Positions 9,804 to 20,417 of a DNA stretch of 64,000 bases are shown in pieces (the first letter of the stretch is position 1; every line of letters begins with the position of its first letter). The position numbers and the translations under genes were made by a program. The notes under the pieces were generated by a model. That model made no database searches and was not told the origin of the DNA. It saw only the letters and a program-made list of their open reading frames with translations. The stretch lies in assembly GCF_014203795.1 (NCBI RefSeq), contig NZ_JACHJU010000001.1:3720001-3784000 (forward strand). Reading direction: 5' to 3'. Origin of the DNA: Streptosporangium album (lineage in GTDB: Bacteria; Actinomycetota; Actinomycetes; Streptosporangiales; Streptosporangiaceae).

Positions 9804-10058
9804 ATGAATAGGGATGACTGGTTCGCTGAGTGGGTAGAAGCTGGAGCCATGAACAGAGCCGACCCGAGAAACCTGAGCGTGCGAGATCTGCGCGATGAGC
9901 TTGACCAGCTCGAGGAGACCTGGTTGGAGACCATCCTGACCGGTTCCGAGGATGCCCTCGACGACCACGCGTCGCGCACGCATGAGCTGGAAGAAGAGGT
10001 TGACCGCCGCGAGAGAGGCGATGACCCGCCCGTCCCGGAGGAGACGGCCCGCCGCTGA
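9804..10058 (+). CDS. Small acidic protein, DUF6158-like
   Basis: An 84-residue protein with no signal or membrane segment. The central part (NLSVRDLRDELDQLEETW, then TGSEDALDDHASRTHELEEEV) resembles the short actinobacterial DUF6158 family, which has no known function. It is predicted to be mostly helical and strongly charged. ATG 9804 is used; an in-frame ATG at 9849 would give a 69-residue form. The gene lies divergent from GH48 across the regulatory region. Confidence 0.6.
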   Translation: MNRDDWFAEWVEAGAMNRADPRNLSVRDLRDELDQLEETWLETILTGSEDALDDHASRTHELEEEVDRRERGDDPPVPEETARR

Positions 10059-10417
10059 GGGCGGAGATCACGGATCCATCCCGGGGGCAGGGGAGCCGGG
10101 TCACATCAACGGCCGGCCGATGAGCACCCGGCCGGTGGGCGGCCGCCCCGTCGAGCGGCCGTCTGCCGGCACCGTCCGGTGCCTCCCCGGACGGGATCGG
10201 GACCTTCGAACGGAAAAGGATCTGCTCCGCGAGCTCTCAGAGCCGCTCGGTACGTCCGTGGGAGCCGACCGGCACTCCCTGCCGGAGCGGGGCCCGCCTG
10301 AACGGAACAGGCGGGCCCCACGAGCGGTCAGGCGGCCGGTTCCGGTGACACGGGCGCACGGCCCGGTGCGATCTTCCCTATGGTCACCTGTCTGGATTCA
10401 CCGTCGTCCGCACAGGT
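10059..10417. other. Intergenic region with a strong hairpin
   Basis: 359 bases between convergent genes. Apart from the terminator at 10289-10319 I see no gene, RNA or operator that I can support. Confidence 0.5.
10289..10319. terminator. Bidirectional terminator hairpin
   Basis: A perfect 12-base-pair stem (GGGGCCCGCCTG with CAGGCGGGCCCC) around a 7-base loop, between convergent genes. Confidence 0.65.
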
Positions 10418-11245
10418 TCACAGCCAGTGGTACGAATGATTTTTCGCGTGTTCCGCGCGCTGCCTGCTCGCGTGTTCCGCGGTGGGCCTGCTCTCATGCC
10501 CGGCGTTGTGTCTGGCGACGACGCGCGGATCACGACGGATGGTCACCGCGGGGCCGCCCGCGTCCGTCCGCTCCGGCCTGGTCCTGGCGATTTTGACCGG
10601 TCGCGAGCCGTCGTGCGCCGGCCGTGAGCCGTCGTGCGCCGGCCGTGAGCCGTCGTGCTTTCTCGGGAGGTTGGTGCGGCCTTCCTCCTGACGCTCCCGG
10701 CCCCCGCTGTTCCCGGGCTTCGCGGGACAGAGTCCGTTGGGGCTGACCCGCTGGGTCAGCATGGGTGAGGTGCTGGCCTTCAGCCGGTTGGTGCCCGGAT
10801 ATTTGGCGACGACCTGGTGCACGCCCTTGGAGAGGATGGGAGCGGTCAGGACCGCATGGCCGGCGGTGTCGAGCCGGTCCCTGCCCAGCCTGCCCCTGTC
10901 GGAGATGAATCCGACCGTGCCGGTGGGAATGGTGCGCCCCGAGGCCGTGACCGCCGCGAAGAAGATGACCGGACCCGTCTGCCCCATGGCGCAGGACGAG
11001 GTCAGTGTCGTGGCGGTCGTCTCAGGCGCGATCCGGCGATCGGACCGTGCCGCAGTGCCCGTGGCCCCGGCCGGAACCGTGGAGTTCGCGGCCGTGCCGA
11101 GTGCCGCCGACGTCGATGCCGCGGCACTCGCGATGTGCGGCATCGCGACGATGCCTCCTGTCGCGACCGTGGCGATGAGTCCTCCCACCAGCCAGGAACG
11201 GGCGATATGTCGCGACACGATGTGAGAATGACTGGCTTTTATCAT
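10418..11245 (-). CDS. Secreted Ig-like domain protein with HDGSRPA repeats
   Basis: A 275-residue predicted secreted protein. A signal peptide spans about residues 1-41 (ending AMPHIASAAA). Residues about 75-165 form one bacterial Ig-like repeat of the Big_5 style (IPTGTVGFISDRG, HQVVAKYPGTNRL). The C-terminal third is basic and low in complexity, with HDGSRPA repeated almost three times and many His/Arg. ATG 11245 is chosen because the signal peptide starts there. The role is unknown; a wall-associated structural or adhesive function is a guess. It may be co-expressed with nearby secreted enzymes, but no shared operator was seen. Confidence 0.7.
   Translation of the reverse strand: MIKASHSHIVSRHIARSWLVGGLIATVATGGIVAMPHIASAAASTSAALGTAANSTVPAGATGTAARSDRRIAPETTATTLTSSCAMGQTGPVIFFAAVTASGRTIPTGTVGFISDRGRLGRDRLDTAGHAVLTAPILSKGVHQVVAKYPGTNRLKASTSPMLTQRVSPNGLCPAKPGNSGGRERQEEGRTNLPRKHDGSRPAHDGSRPAHDGSRPVKIARTRPERTDAGGPAVTIRRDPRVVARHNAGHESRPTAEHASRQRAEHAKNHSYHWL
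10605..10658. repeat. 21-bp tandem repeat (about 2.6 copies) in the secreted protein gene
   Basis: The unit GAGCCGTCGTGCGCCGGCCG plus T occurs at 10605-10625 and 10626-10646, with a partial third copy to 10658. It encodes the HDGSRPA peptide repeat, so length variation here would keep the reading frame. Confidence 0.85.
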
Positions 11246-11562
11246 AAAGCTGCCCTTTTCTTTTAGTGCTACTCCGTTCGGGCGCATTGCCGATGATGCG
11301 CAATTATCTCTGAGTCTACTGATCGCTGGAGGCGCCCTTGCCGTACGACATGCAGGGCATTTAATTGTGACGGCTATTTCCAGAAATAAAGGTAATCCGG
11401 CTGGGCTGTCGAATGGGGCGGACCATTTCGGCGCTTTCGGGCCGAGGCCGCGGCATGCCGCGGCCTCTCGATTCCGCCCCTGTCAGCCATGCGAGGGCGT
11501 GCCGCGTGCGGCACGCCCTCGGTGGTGTCGGCGGGTAGGTCCGCCCGTCGTGAGGATCCGGC
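11246..11562. other. Intergenic region with two terminator hairpins
   Basis: A 317-base gap. The part next to the secreted protein gene is AT-richer and probably carries its promoter. The part next to the GH5 gene holds the two hairpins listed separately. No gene is seen. Confidence 0.5.
11444..11521. terminator. Double hairpin downstream of the GH5 endoglucanase gene
   Basis: Two adjacent palindromes: GAGGCCGCGGCA with its complement at 11444-11467 (24 bases, perfect) and CGAGGGCGTGCCGC with its complement at 11492-11521 (14-base arms, two-base centre). They follow the GH5 gene on the minus strand and are a likely strong terminator. Confidence 0.65.
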
Positions 11563-13606
<2,044 letters not shown>

Positions 13607-14566
13607 TCAGTAAGGCGGAGTGTGGTTGACGAAACCCGTGCAGTTCTTCGGCCACGCGGGATTGCCGCCGGTGCCCGGCTGGGGCTGGACCGTGCAGGAG
13701 GTCGCGGCGATCGCGCCGGTCGAGCTGAGCACGGTGAAGCGAAGGCTGTTGCCCATGGGCGCCACGGTGACGCCCACCGCCTTCCCGGGATAGTTCGCCA
13801 GCGAGCTGAGGTCGTTCCAGCGCGGGACCGGCTGCCGCAGGTCCCGGATCAGCGTCGCGCCGTTGCCCGGGGCGTACGCGGTGAACTCGGTGCCGCCCTG
13901 GAACGTCGAGGCGATGCTCATGACCGGCCCGGGGGGTCCAAGTGGACCCTGCGGGCCGGTCGGCCCCTTCGGTCCCATGGGGCCGGCGGGGCCCCGGGCG
14001 CCGGCCTGACCCCGCGATCCGGGAGCTCCGTCGGGTCCGGCGGGTCCGATGGGTCCGGGGCGCCCGATGGGTCCGATGGGTCCGGGGCGCCCGATGGGAC
14101 CGCGAGGGCCGTTCTTGCCCTGGGGTCCTAGGGGTCCGGCGGGGCCGGTGGGTCCGGCCGCTCCGACGGGCCCGACGGGCCCGACAGGCCCGAGGGGGCC
14201 GGCCGGACCGCCGGCGGGTCCCGGGAGGCCCTGCGGCCCGCGCGGACCGGCGATGCCCCTCAGCTTGCCCTGCGCCCCGCGCGGACCCGGCGAGTCACGC
14301 GAGCATTCGCGGGTGCTGGCGGCCCGGCACTTCGTCCTGCGCTCGGAGGCGCCGAACATGCCGGAGCCGAGGTGGCGCCCCATGGTCTCGCTGAGGTCGT
14401 GGGTCGCCGGGCGGGAACTGAGGAGTTCCGCCTGTGCGGTGGCGGCGTTCGCCTGCGTCTGAGGTGACGCCATCAGAAGACCGCTGGTTATCGTTGCGAT
14501 GGCCAGAGCCCCGGCTCTCTTGCCGGGTTGGATGCTTTGAAGCCATATGTGCTTGCGAACGAGCAC
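13607..14566 (-). CDS. Secreted collagen-like protein
   Basis: A 319-residue protein. An N-terminal hydrophobic segment ([15 protein letters not shown], residues 19-33) ends near QANA and acts as a signal or anchor. Residues about 94-214 are an almost unbroken collagen-type Gly-X-Y tract rich in GPxGPx triplets, with one short break at GPAGGPAGP. The C-terminal 100 residues form a compact domain with paired cysteines. The start is GTG at 14566. Bacterial collagen-like proteins form triple helices and act in surface adhesion or spore/hyphal coats; a role here is not shown. The DNA holds two tandem copies of a 27-base unit near 14047-14100. Confidence 0.82.
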   Translation of the reverse strand: MLVRKHIWLQSIQPGKRAGALAIATITSGLLMASPQTQANAATAQAELLSSRPATHDLSETMGRHLGSGMFGASERRTKCRAASTRECSRDSPGPRGAQGKLRGIAGPRGPQGLPGPAGGPAGPLGPVGPVGPVGAAGPTGPAGPLGPQGKNGPRGPIGRPGPIGPIGRPGPIGPAGPDGAPGSRGQAGARGPAGPMGPKGPTGPQGPLGPPGPVMSIASTFQGGTEFTAYAPGNGATLIRDLRQPVPRWNDLSSLANYPGKAVGVTVAPMGNSLRFTVLSSTGAIAATSCTVQPQPGTGGNPAWPKNCTGFVNHTPPY

Positions 14567-15014
14567 TTATTCCCCCATATCGTTTAAATCCGGGTTCCGC
14601 CTAAGAGCGGCAAGAACGGCGGTAGCTGAGAGATACCCCACAAGTAACAGAATGACGCACGAGTGTCGGTGGAGAATGGCAAATGAATGGCACGCTGAAG
14701 GGAAAACGCCGCCGCACTCTGTCTTATTGTTTATCGCTAAATGGGTGTCCGGGTTTAGAAAAGTTGATTTATGTCCGCAGTGTGGTCGAAAAGGCCATCA
14801 GGGCGATTTATCGCCCGTGCCCCGGACCGTGTGTCCGGATCGTGTGGCCTGCCCGCCGGGGTCCGGTCCGGCCGTGCGCGCTCGGGGTCGCCGGCCGCCT
14901 TCGCCGCCAGGGGCGCAGGCGAACCGGTGGACCGGCCGCGTGCCTCGCGCCCCACGTGTTCGGTGAAAGTTTCACGGTCCGCACCGCCGGAACCGGTTAC
15001 ACCGTCGTCACCGG
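14567..15014. other. Intergenic region with no supported gene
   Basis: About 450 bases upstream of the collagen-like gene. The first part is AT-richer and probably holds that gene's promoter. The GTGAAAGTTTCAC palindrome at 14963 is the only site I can name. Short frames here are GC-rich shadows. Confidence 0.45.
14963..14975. promoter_or_regulatory. Orphan GAAAGTTTC box
   Basis: GTGAAAGTTTCAC, a perfect palindrome about the central G. It has the same form as the boxes near the GH48 and GH5 genes but faces only relic genes on the plus strand, so it may be left over from a deleted polysaccharidase gene. Confidence 0.45.
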
Positions 15015-15632
15015 TGGGCAGCAGCGAAGTCGCTCACGGCCGACGAGACCTATCCCTGGTCTGACGTGCTGCAACAGAGCAATACTCGTAAAGGGGAGGC
15101 CAACCGCTCCGAGCTGCTGGAGATCTATCCAGATCGGGCGAGCGTGTCGCGTGAGCTGTGGCTACGTCTTCTCACCGAGGCCCAGGAGCACGTAGACGTG
15201 CTGGCCTTCTCCGGGACGTTCTACGCCCAGGCACAGCCGAAGGTCGCCCGCATGATCACCGAGGCGGCTCAACGCGGCGTGGCGGTTCGCCTGTGCTTCG
15301 GCGATCCTCACTCCCAGGCCGTAGAGATCCGCGATCGAGAGGAGGGGTTGGGCGGCACACCGGCGGCCAAGATCCGTTCGTCTCTCACCTACTACCGGGG
15401 TCTCGCCGATCTCGATGGGTGTGAGGTACGGCTGCACGGGACGACGCTGTACGCCTCCCTGTTCCGCTACGACGACGAGATCCTCGTCAACCCGCACGCG
15501 TACGGCGAGCCCGCATCGGCCAATGCGACCTTTCACTTCCGCCGACTCGACGGGGGAACGCTCGCTGATCACTACACGACATCATTCGATTATTCGCCCC
15601 GTTTAGCTTCAGAGCGATTTTTCGAGCAGTAG
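15015..15632 (+). pseudogene. 5'-truncated XRE-DUF5919 regulator (relic)
   Basis: From 15066 there is an open frame of 188 residues that matches the C-terminal DUF5919 domain of a common actinobacterial XRE-family regulator: EHVDVLAFSGTFYAQ, RLCFGDPHS, RLHGTTLYASLFRYDDE and the terminal FHFRRLDGG. Similar residues continue upstream in the same frame (WAAAKSLTADETYPWSDVL) to about 15015, without a start codon, and the N-terminal helix-turn-helix is missing. DUF5919 has a phospholipase-D-like fold. A GTG at 15066 could express a fragment, but the regulator itself appears to have been broken by deletion. Confidence 0.75.
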
Positions 15633-15754
15633 CGATGCGTTGCCGAGCGAGTTCGGCCCAGAAGGATTCGCCGTGTCGATGACCGCTCCAGGCGTAACGC
15701 CAGTCCTGCACAGTCATCGTTTCCCGGTCATCCGGCTCCGGGAGACCGAGGCGG

Positions 15755-15891
15755 CCCAGAGCGGAGCCGACGTGACCGCCGGGAACCTCTCCTGGAACGG
15801 GAACCTGGCCCCGGGCCAGTCGACGAACTTCGGCTTCAACGGGACCCACAGCGGGGTCAACCCGTCCCCGTCGGCCTTCACCTCGGGCTGA
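15755..15891 (+). pseudogene. CBM2 fragment of a lost cellulase gene
   Basis: The last 45 residues of a short ORF match the C-terminal half of a family 2 cellulose-binding module (VTAGNLSWNGNLAPGQST, then FGFNGTHSGVNPSPSAF) and end at a natural stop. The preceding residues show no similarity. This is most simply the 3' end of a deleted cellulase or hemicellulase gene. Confidence 0.75.
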
Positions 15892-15962
15892 GCCACGCGG
15901 GCGGCGGCCGCCGGATCCCGGCGACCGCCGCCTGTGCGTTGTCCGGCGTCCAGCCGGTCCGT

Positions 15963-17474
15963 TCATCCGGCGAGCGCGACCGCCACGAGCCGGAGCTGCG
16001 ACTCCAGCGCCTCGCGGAACTCGTCGGACAGGGAACCCTCCCGGTGCCGGTCGGCGATCTTCCCCCGGATCGGGGTGAGATCGTGGGAACAGCAGACGCT
16101 GCCGGCCAGCACCTGCCGCAGGTCCAACGCCACGTCGGGACGGATCCCGCCTGCGGTCTCGCCCTCGGCCAGCAGCGCGTTGAAGCGCCGCACGCTCTGG
16201 CTGAGACTCGGCGTCGAGGACCGGACCGTCTCCACCAGGGGAGGTGACGGCAGGGCGTTCTCCGTGCGGACGGTCCGTGAATCGGGCAGGTCGTGACCGC
16301 TTCCGGTGGTCGCTCGCGGGCTGGGGCGCCCGGTGCGACCGGGAGCCGTGCTGGGCGCGGTCGCCGGAGCCGTGCCCAGGGTCGCACCGGGCACGGTCGC
16401 CGGGGCCGTACCCGAGGCGTCGGGCGGGGCCGTGCCGGAGACGGTCACCGGAGGCCTGCCGGACGCGGCGGCCGAGGGCGTGGCAGGACCGGCTCTCTGG
16501 CCCTGGGCGGCGCTGAAACCCGGCCGCTGATCCGGACCGGCGGCGAACTGGTTCCAGGTGAGGGCCCCCAGGACCAGCACCGCGACCGCGGTCACCGTCC
16601 AGCGCATGAGGAGGGGGCCGGTGGTCCCGGGGACACCGGCCAGTGCCGCGGTGAGACCGTCGGCCACATCCTGCGCCTTCGGCCGCGCCTCCGGTGCCTG
16701 CGACAGGCAGCTCCGGCAGAGCGCGGCCACCGCGGGAGGCAGTCCCGGAGCGCAGACGGCGGGCGGAGGTCCGACCCGCCGGACGTTCTCGATCTCCTCC
16801 CAGGTCCGCTCCGGGTACGGCGTGCCGCCGGTGAGCATCTCGAAGAGCAGCACGCCGAGCGCGTAGACGTCGCTCGCCGGGTCGGCCGTCACGCCGGTCA
16901 GCCGCTCGGGCGCGAGGTAGGGGGGTGTGCCGTAGTCGCAGGCGTGGTCGTCGCCGTCCTCCCCGATGAACGCCGCGATGCCGAAGTCGAGCAGCTTGGC
17001 GCCGGCCGCGGTCAGCAGCACGTTCTCGGCGGTGACGTCCCGGTGGACGATGCCCCGCTCGTGGGCGGCGGCCAGCACGGTGGCCAGCCGGGCGGCGATC
17101 AGCGCCGCCTCCGCCCAGGGCAGCGGCCCCTCGGAGATCCGGTCGGACAGCGGGCGCCCCTCCAGCAGGCGCATGACCACGTAGGCGGCGAGGCGGCCGT
17201 GGGAGGTCACGGCCTCCCCGTAGTCGTACACCTCGATCGTGTCGGGATGGATGAGCCGTGCGGTGGCGCGGGCCTCCCGGCGGATGAGCTCGCGCCCTCC
17301 CCGGTCGGCGCCGATCTCGCCGTCCAGCAGTTTGACCGCGACCATCCGCTGCAGCGACTGGTCGAAGGCCCGCCAGATGACGCTCATGCCGCCCCACGCG
17401 ATCGGCTCCAGCAACAGGTATCGGCGGGTGAGCACGTCTCCCGCGCGGAGTCCGCCATGCTCAGGCGGACTCAC
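15963..17474 (-). CDS. Transmembrane Ser/Thr protein kinase coupled to cebR
   Basis: A 503-residue kinase of the PknB class. The kinase domain is about 18-275: Gly-rich loop IAWGGMSVIW (normally GxGGMG), ATP-binding Lys in VAVKLL, catalytic loop HRDVTAENVLL (HRD and Asn kept, the usual Lys changed to Thr), DFG as LLDFGIA, and APE as YLAPERL. One membrane helix lies near 293-312, then a Pro/Ala/Thr-rich linker and a small extracytoplasmic domain with a CC pair. The GTG start lies inside the end of cebR (14-base overlap), which suggests translational coupling. The substrate is unknown. A link between sugar sensing and phosphorylation is inferred only from the overlap. Confidence 0.88.
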   Translation of the reverse strand: MSPPEHGGLRAGDVLTRRYLLLEPIAWGGMSVIWRAFDQSLQRMVAVKLLDGEIGADRGGRELIRREARATARLIHPDTIEVYDYGEAVTSHGRLAAYVVMRLLEGRPLSDRISEGPLPWAEAALIAARLATVLAAAHERGIVHRDVTAENVLLTAAGAKLLDFGIAAFIGEDGDDHACDYGTPPYLAPERLTGVTADPASDVYALGVLLFEMLTGGTPYPERTWEEIENVRRVGPPPAVCAPGLPPAVAALCRSCLSQAPEARPKAQDVADGLTAALAGVPGTTGPLLMRWTVTAVAVLVLGALTWNQFAAGPDQRPGFSAAQGQRAGPATPSAAASGRPPVTVSGTAPPDASGTAPATVPGATLGTAPATAPSTAPGRTGRPSPRATTGSGHDLPDSRTVRTENALPSPPLVETVRSSTPSLSQSVRRFNALLAEGETAGGIRPDVALDLRQVLAGSVCCSHDLTPIRGKIADRHREGSLSDEFREALESQLRLVAVALAG

Positions 17475-18465
17475 GGACCACCAGCTCAGTGGGGAGCATC
17501 GGATTGTTCCTCGGGAGGTCGGCGGAGGTCATCGAGAGCAGGAGCAACCGGGTGGCCAGCGCGGCGAACTCCTCCACGGGCTGGCGGACGGTGGTGAGCG
17601 TGGGAGAGGTCCGGCGGGCGATGGGGGCGTCGTCGAAGCCGATCACGGCCACGTCGTCGGGCACCCGGCGGCCGGTGCGGCGCAGGGTCTGTATGGCGGC
17701 CGCGGCCATCACGTCGGAGGCGGCGAACACGGCGTCGACGTGCGGCATACGGCGGAGCAGCCACTGCATGCCGTGCACCCCGGAGGAGTGGGTGAAGTCG
17801 CCGTAGGCCACCGGCACTCCGGTCATCCCGGCCAGGGCGAGCGTCTGGACGAAGCCGTCGAGCCGGTCCCGCGACGCGGGCAGCCCGGGCGGTCCCGCGA
17901 TGACGCCGATGGCCCGCCGGCCACCGAGGAGGAAGTGCTCGGCGGCCTGCCTGCCGCCGTCGCGGTTGTCCATGTCGACATGAGGGAGGTCGATGCCGTC
18001 CGGCGGGCGGCCCGCGCTCCGCACGGGAATGCCGGACGCGGCTAGGGTCACCGCGAGCGGGTGCCGATCTCGCGCGCTGATCAGCAGGACGCCGTCGACT
18101 CCTCCGGCGACGAGTGGTGGTGCGGCGATGGTGGAGGTGGCGGCGGTGGCCGTCATCACGGCGAGCGGTACGCCGTGGCCGGTGAGCACCTCCTCCGCCG
18201 CAGTGATCATTCTCGCGTAGAAGGGCTCGGTGAACAGCCGGTGCGCGGGTTCGCAGACCACGATGGCCACGACCTGGTCGGATCGGCGTCCGGCCCCGCC
18301 ACGGGGCGCGCGGTGCCGTACGTAACCGAGACGCGAGATCGCGTCATGCACCTGCCTGCGGGTCGATGTGCTGACCCTGACTGAACCGGTGATTACCCGG
18401 GATGCGGTCGCAGGAGAGACTCCTGCTTCTGCCGCGACCTGGGCAAGTGTGGGTAGATCAGACAT
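17461..18465 (-). CDS. cebR: LacI-family cellulose-utilisation repressor CebR
   Basis: A 334-residue regulator. The LacI helix-turn-helix is at residues 5-30 (TLAQVAAEAGVSPATASRVI), followed by a periplasmic-binding-protein-like sensor domain (about 62-330). CebR proteins repress cellulase genes and are released by cellobiose or cellotriose. The assignment is supported by the perfect box TGGGAGCGCTCCCA just upstream of its own gene and upstream of the GH48 cellulase. ATG 18465 has GGAGG six bases upstream. It is the first gene of a two-gene unit with the Ser/Thr kinase. No cebEFG transporter or cebA is in view, so the uptake genes must be elsewhere. Confidence 0.85.
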   Translation of the reverse strand: MSDLPTLAQVAAEAGVSPATASRVITGSVRVSTSTRRQVHDAISRLGYVRHRAPRGGAGRRSDQVVAIVVCEPAHRLFTEPFYARMITAAEEVLTGHGVPLAVMTATAATSTIAAPPLVAGGVDGVLLISARDRHPLAVTLAASGIPVRSAGRPPDGIDLPHVDMDNRDGGRQAAEHFLLGGRRAIGVIAGPPGLPASRDRLDGFVQTLALAGMTGVPVAYGDFTHSSGVHGMQWLLRRMPHVDAVFAASDVMAAAAIQTLRRTGRRVPDDVAVIGFDDAPIARRTSPTLTTVRQPVEEFAALATRLLLLSMTSADLPRNNPMLPTELVVRESA

Positions 18466-18495
18466 AACTTCCTCCACACCAAGATTCCGCACAGG

Positions 18496-18509
18496 TGGGA
18501 GCGCTCCCA
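18496..18509. promoter_or_regulatory. Perfect CebR operator upstream of cebR
   Basis: TGGGAGCGCTCCCA, centred about 38 bases before the cebR start codon. It implies autoregulation. Confidence 0.9.
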
Positions 18510-18576
18510 GTGAACGTAGCATTGTTTCGAAAGTGTCAAAAGATGTTTCCGGAAAATCACTACATGTAAGTCAAAT

Positions 18577-19125
18577 TCATCTGACAGCCCAGTCAGGGGC
18601 GAGGACAGACATGATGATCGAATCGTGCCACCGGCCGTCCTGGCGGAGGGCGTCCCGGCGCACGCCCTCCTCGACGAAGCCCACCTTGCGGTACACGTGA
18701 ACGGCCCGGTCGTTGAAATCGAACACCTCCAGGCCGACCCGGTGCAGCTCGGTGGTGGTGAAGACGTGGTCGAGCACCAGGCGGATCGCCTCGGTGCCGT
18801 ACCCCCTGCCGAACGCGCGAGGGCCGAGCAGGGCGATGCGCAGGTTGCAGGAGAGGTTGTAGGTGTCGAGCTCGTTGAGCACGACCTCGCCGACGTAGGC
18901 GTCGTGGTCGGCGGCGCAGATCGCCAGATCCAGCCGGTCGTCGTGGTCACCACGCGAGCCGTACCAGATCCTGGCCGCCTCGTAGTCGATCTTCCCGTGC
19001 GAGCCGGTCAGCCGGATGGTCTCCGGATCGTTGACGAGCTCCCAGAGACCTTCGACGTGCTCGGGGCCGACGGGACGGAGCGTCACGCGCTCCCCGGGCA
19101 GGGTGGGCTTGCTGGCGAACATCAC
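18577..19125 (-). CDS. GNAT-family N-acetyltransferase (RimJ/RimL type)
   Basis: A 182-residue cytoplasmic protein with the GNAT fold. The acetyl-CoA pyrophosphate loop RAFGRGYGTEA is near residue 102, and the conserved ending RVGLEVFDFNDRAVHVYRK is the RimJ/RimL signature. It would transfer an acetyl group from acetyl-CoA to an amine, perhaps a protein N-terminus or small molecule; the target is unknown. It is transcribed convergently with nothing and lies next to the DUF2516 gene on the same strand. Confidence 0.85.
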   Translation of the reverse strand: MMFASKPTLPGERVTLRPVGPEHVEGLWELVNDPETIRLTGSHGKIDYEAARIWYGSRGDHDDRLDLAICAADHDAYVGEVVLNELDTYNLSCNLRIALLGPRAFGRGYGTEAIRLVLDHVFTTTELHRVGLEVFDFNDRAVHVYRKVGFVEEGVRRDALRQDGRWHDSIIMSVLAPDWAVR

Positions 19126-19171
19126 CCGGAGTGTCTATCCGGGCCGGCCGCGCGCGGGCAAGCCCATCGGC

Positions 19172-19510
19172 TCACCAGGGACCGTAGGGGCCCTGGTTGC
19201 CGCCCTTGCCGACCTCGCTGACGGCCGGCTTCACATCCGCCAGGTAGATGCCGGCGGCGATGACGGAGGCGATGGCGAAGAGGTTGAGCTGGCCCAGCCC
19301 GATCCCGAAGTAGCCCACCGCCGTGGTGAAGGAGAACAGCGCGGCCAGCCCCAGGATGATCAGCCAGAGCTTCTTGCTCTGCTTTCCGGTGATCGCGAAC
19401 GCGCGCGCCGGAGTCCGCACGGCGTGGAAGAGGGCCCACGCCGACATGATGAACGCGGCGATCGACAGGATCCAGAAGATCAGATCCAGAACACCGTGGA
19501 TCTCAAGCAT
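19172..19510 (-). CDS. DUF2516 family small membrane protein
   Basis: A 112-residue protein with three hydrophobic segments (LDLIFWILSIAAFIMSAWAL, LWLIILGLAALFSF, and the LNLFAIASVIAAGIYLADV stretch). It is a conserved actinobacterial family of unknown function. In Mycobacterium tuberculosis a related small membrane protein lies beside hbhA and its XRE neighbour, as here. ATG 19510 is used because the family begins with the MLEIHG-type start; the longer frame has no support. Confidence 0.78.
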   Translation of the reverse strand: MLEIHGVLDLIFWILSIAAFIMSAWALFHAVRTPARAFAITGKQSKKLWLIILGLAALFSFTTAVGYFGIGLGQLNLFAIASVIAAGIYLADVKPAVSEVGKGGNQGPYGPW

Positions 19511-19752
19511 CGTCTCTCCAAAACGCTCGCCTCGCTGGTGTGCTGTCAGCCTAATGCCGGAAACCACCTCCGTGTCGTCTTCGACCCCGGGCGTGCCCGC
19601 CGTACGGGCGGCATCCGGCAGATCCGGCTCCGCGGCCGGCGCGAGACGCGTCCGTCCGGTACGGGGGCGCGCGTGTCACGACGTCGGACGGGGCCGAGAC
19701 CGGCGGCCCCCGTCGCAGGATCCTGATCATGGAATCCTGCGATCATGTCGGT

Positions 19753-20285
19753 ATGACACAGAATGCTCCGGACGCAGGTGAAAGACCGGGCCGCCGGGAG
19801 ATCTCCGACGCGGTCGGCGATCTGGGATGGCGCTACATCCTGGGGGTCGTGCGCGGGTCGGTGCCCGTGGCGTCGCTGGCGCAGGCGGTCGACGTCGCCG
19901 CCCGCGCGGCGGCCGCGACCCGCGGTCGGCCCAGCTCGTCGAGATCGCCATCGACGCGCTCGACATCGCCGCCGTCCGCCCGTTCTGGAAGGCCGTGATG
20001 GGCTACGGCGACGAGGCCGGCGCGTCGGGTCCCCAGGATCCGCTCATCGACCCCGCAGGTCAGGGCCCGGCGATCTGGTTCCAGCAGATGCACGCGCCGC
20101 GGCCGCAGCGCAACCGGATCCACTTCGACGTCTCGGTCCCGCACGACGAGGCACCCCACCGCATCACGGCCGCGCTGGCCGCGGGCGGGGTGCTGCTGTC
20201 CGACGCCAAAGCCCCCGCCTTCTGGGTGCTGGCGGACGTGGAGGGCAACGAGGCCTGCGTGACGACCTGGCAGGGCAGGGACTGA
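19753..20285 (+). pseudogene. VOC-family fusion gene broken by internal deletion and frameshift
   Basis: The 5' part (from ATG 19753) encodes REISDAVGDLGWRYILG and AQAVDVAARAAA, the N-terminal half of a common actinobacterial pterin-dehydratase-like/VOC fusion. The 3' part (about 19935-20285) encodes the complete glyoxalase-like VOC domain (VEIAIDALDIAAVRPFWKAV, NRIHFDVSVPHDE, FWVLADVEGNEAC) in a different frame. About 50 residues of the usual middle region are missing and the two parts are out of frame. A VOC-only protein from an internal start remains possible. Confidence 0.7.
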
Positions 20286-20417
20286 CCCCGGCGGAGGACC
20301 GGGGGCCGCATCGGTCCCCGCCGGGAACACCGCGACCGTCCGCCCGGGCCTTCGCACACGGAGGTCCGGGCGGACGGCGCCGGAATACGGTGTTTCCCGG
20401 AACGGCCGTGGTGAGCC

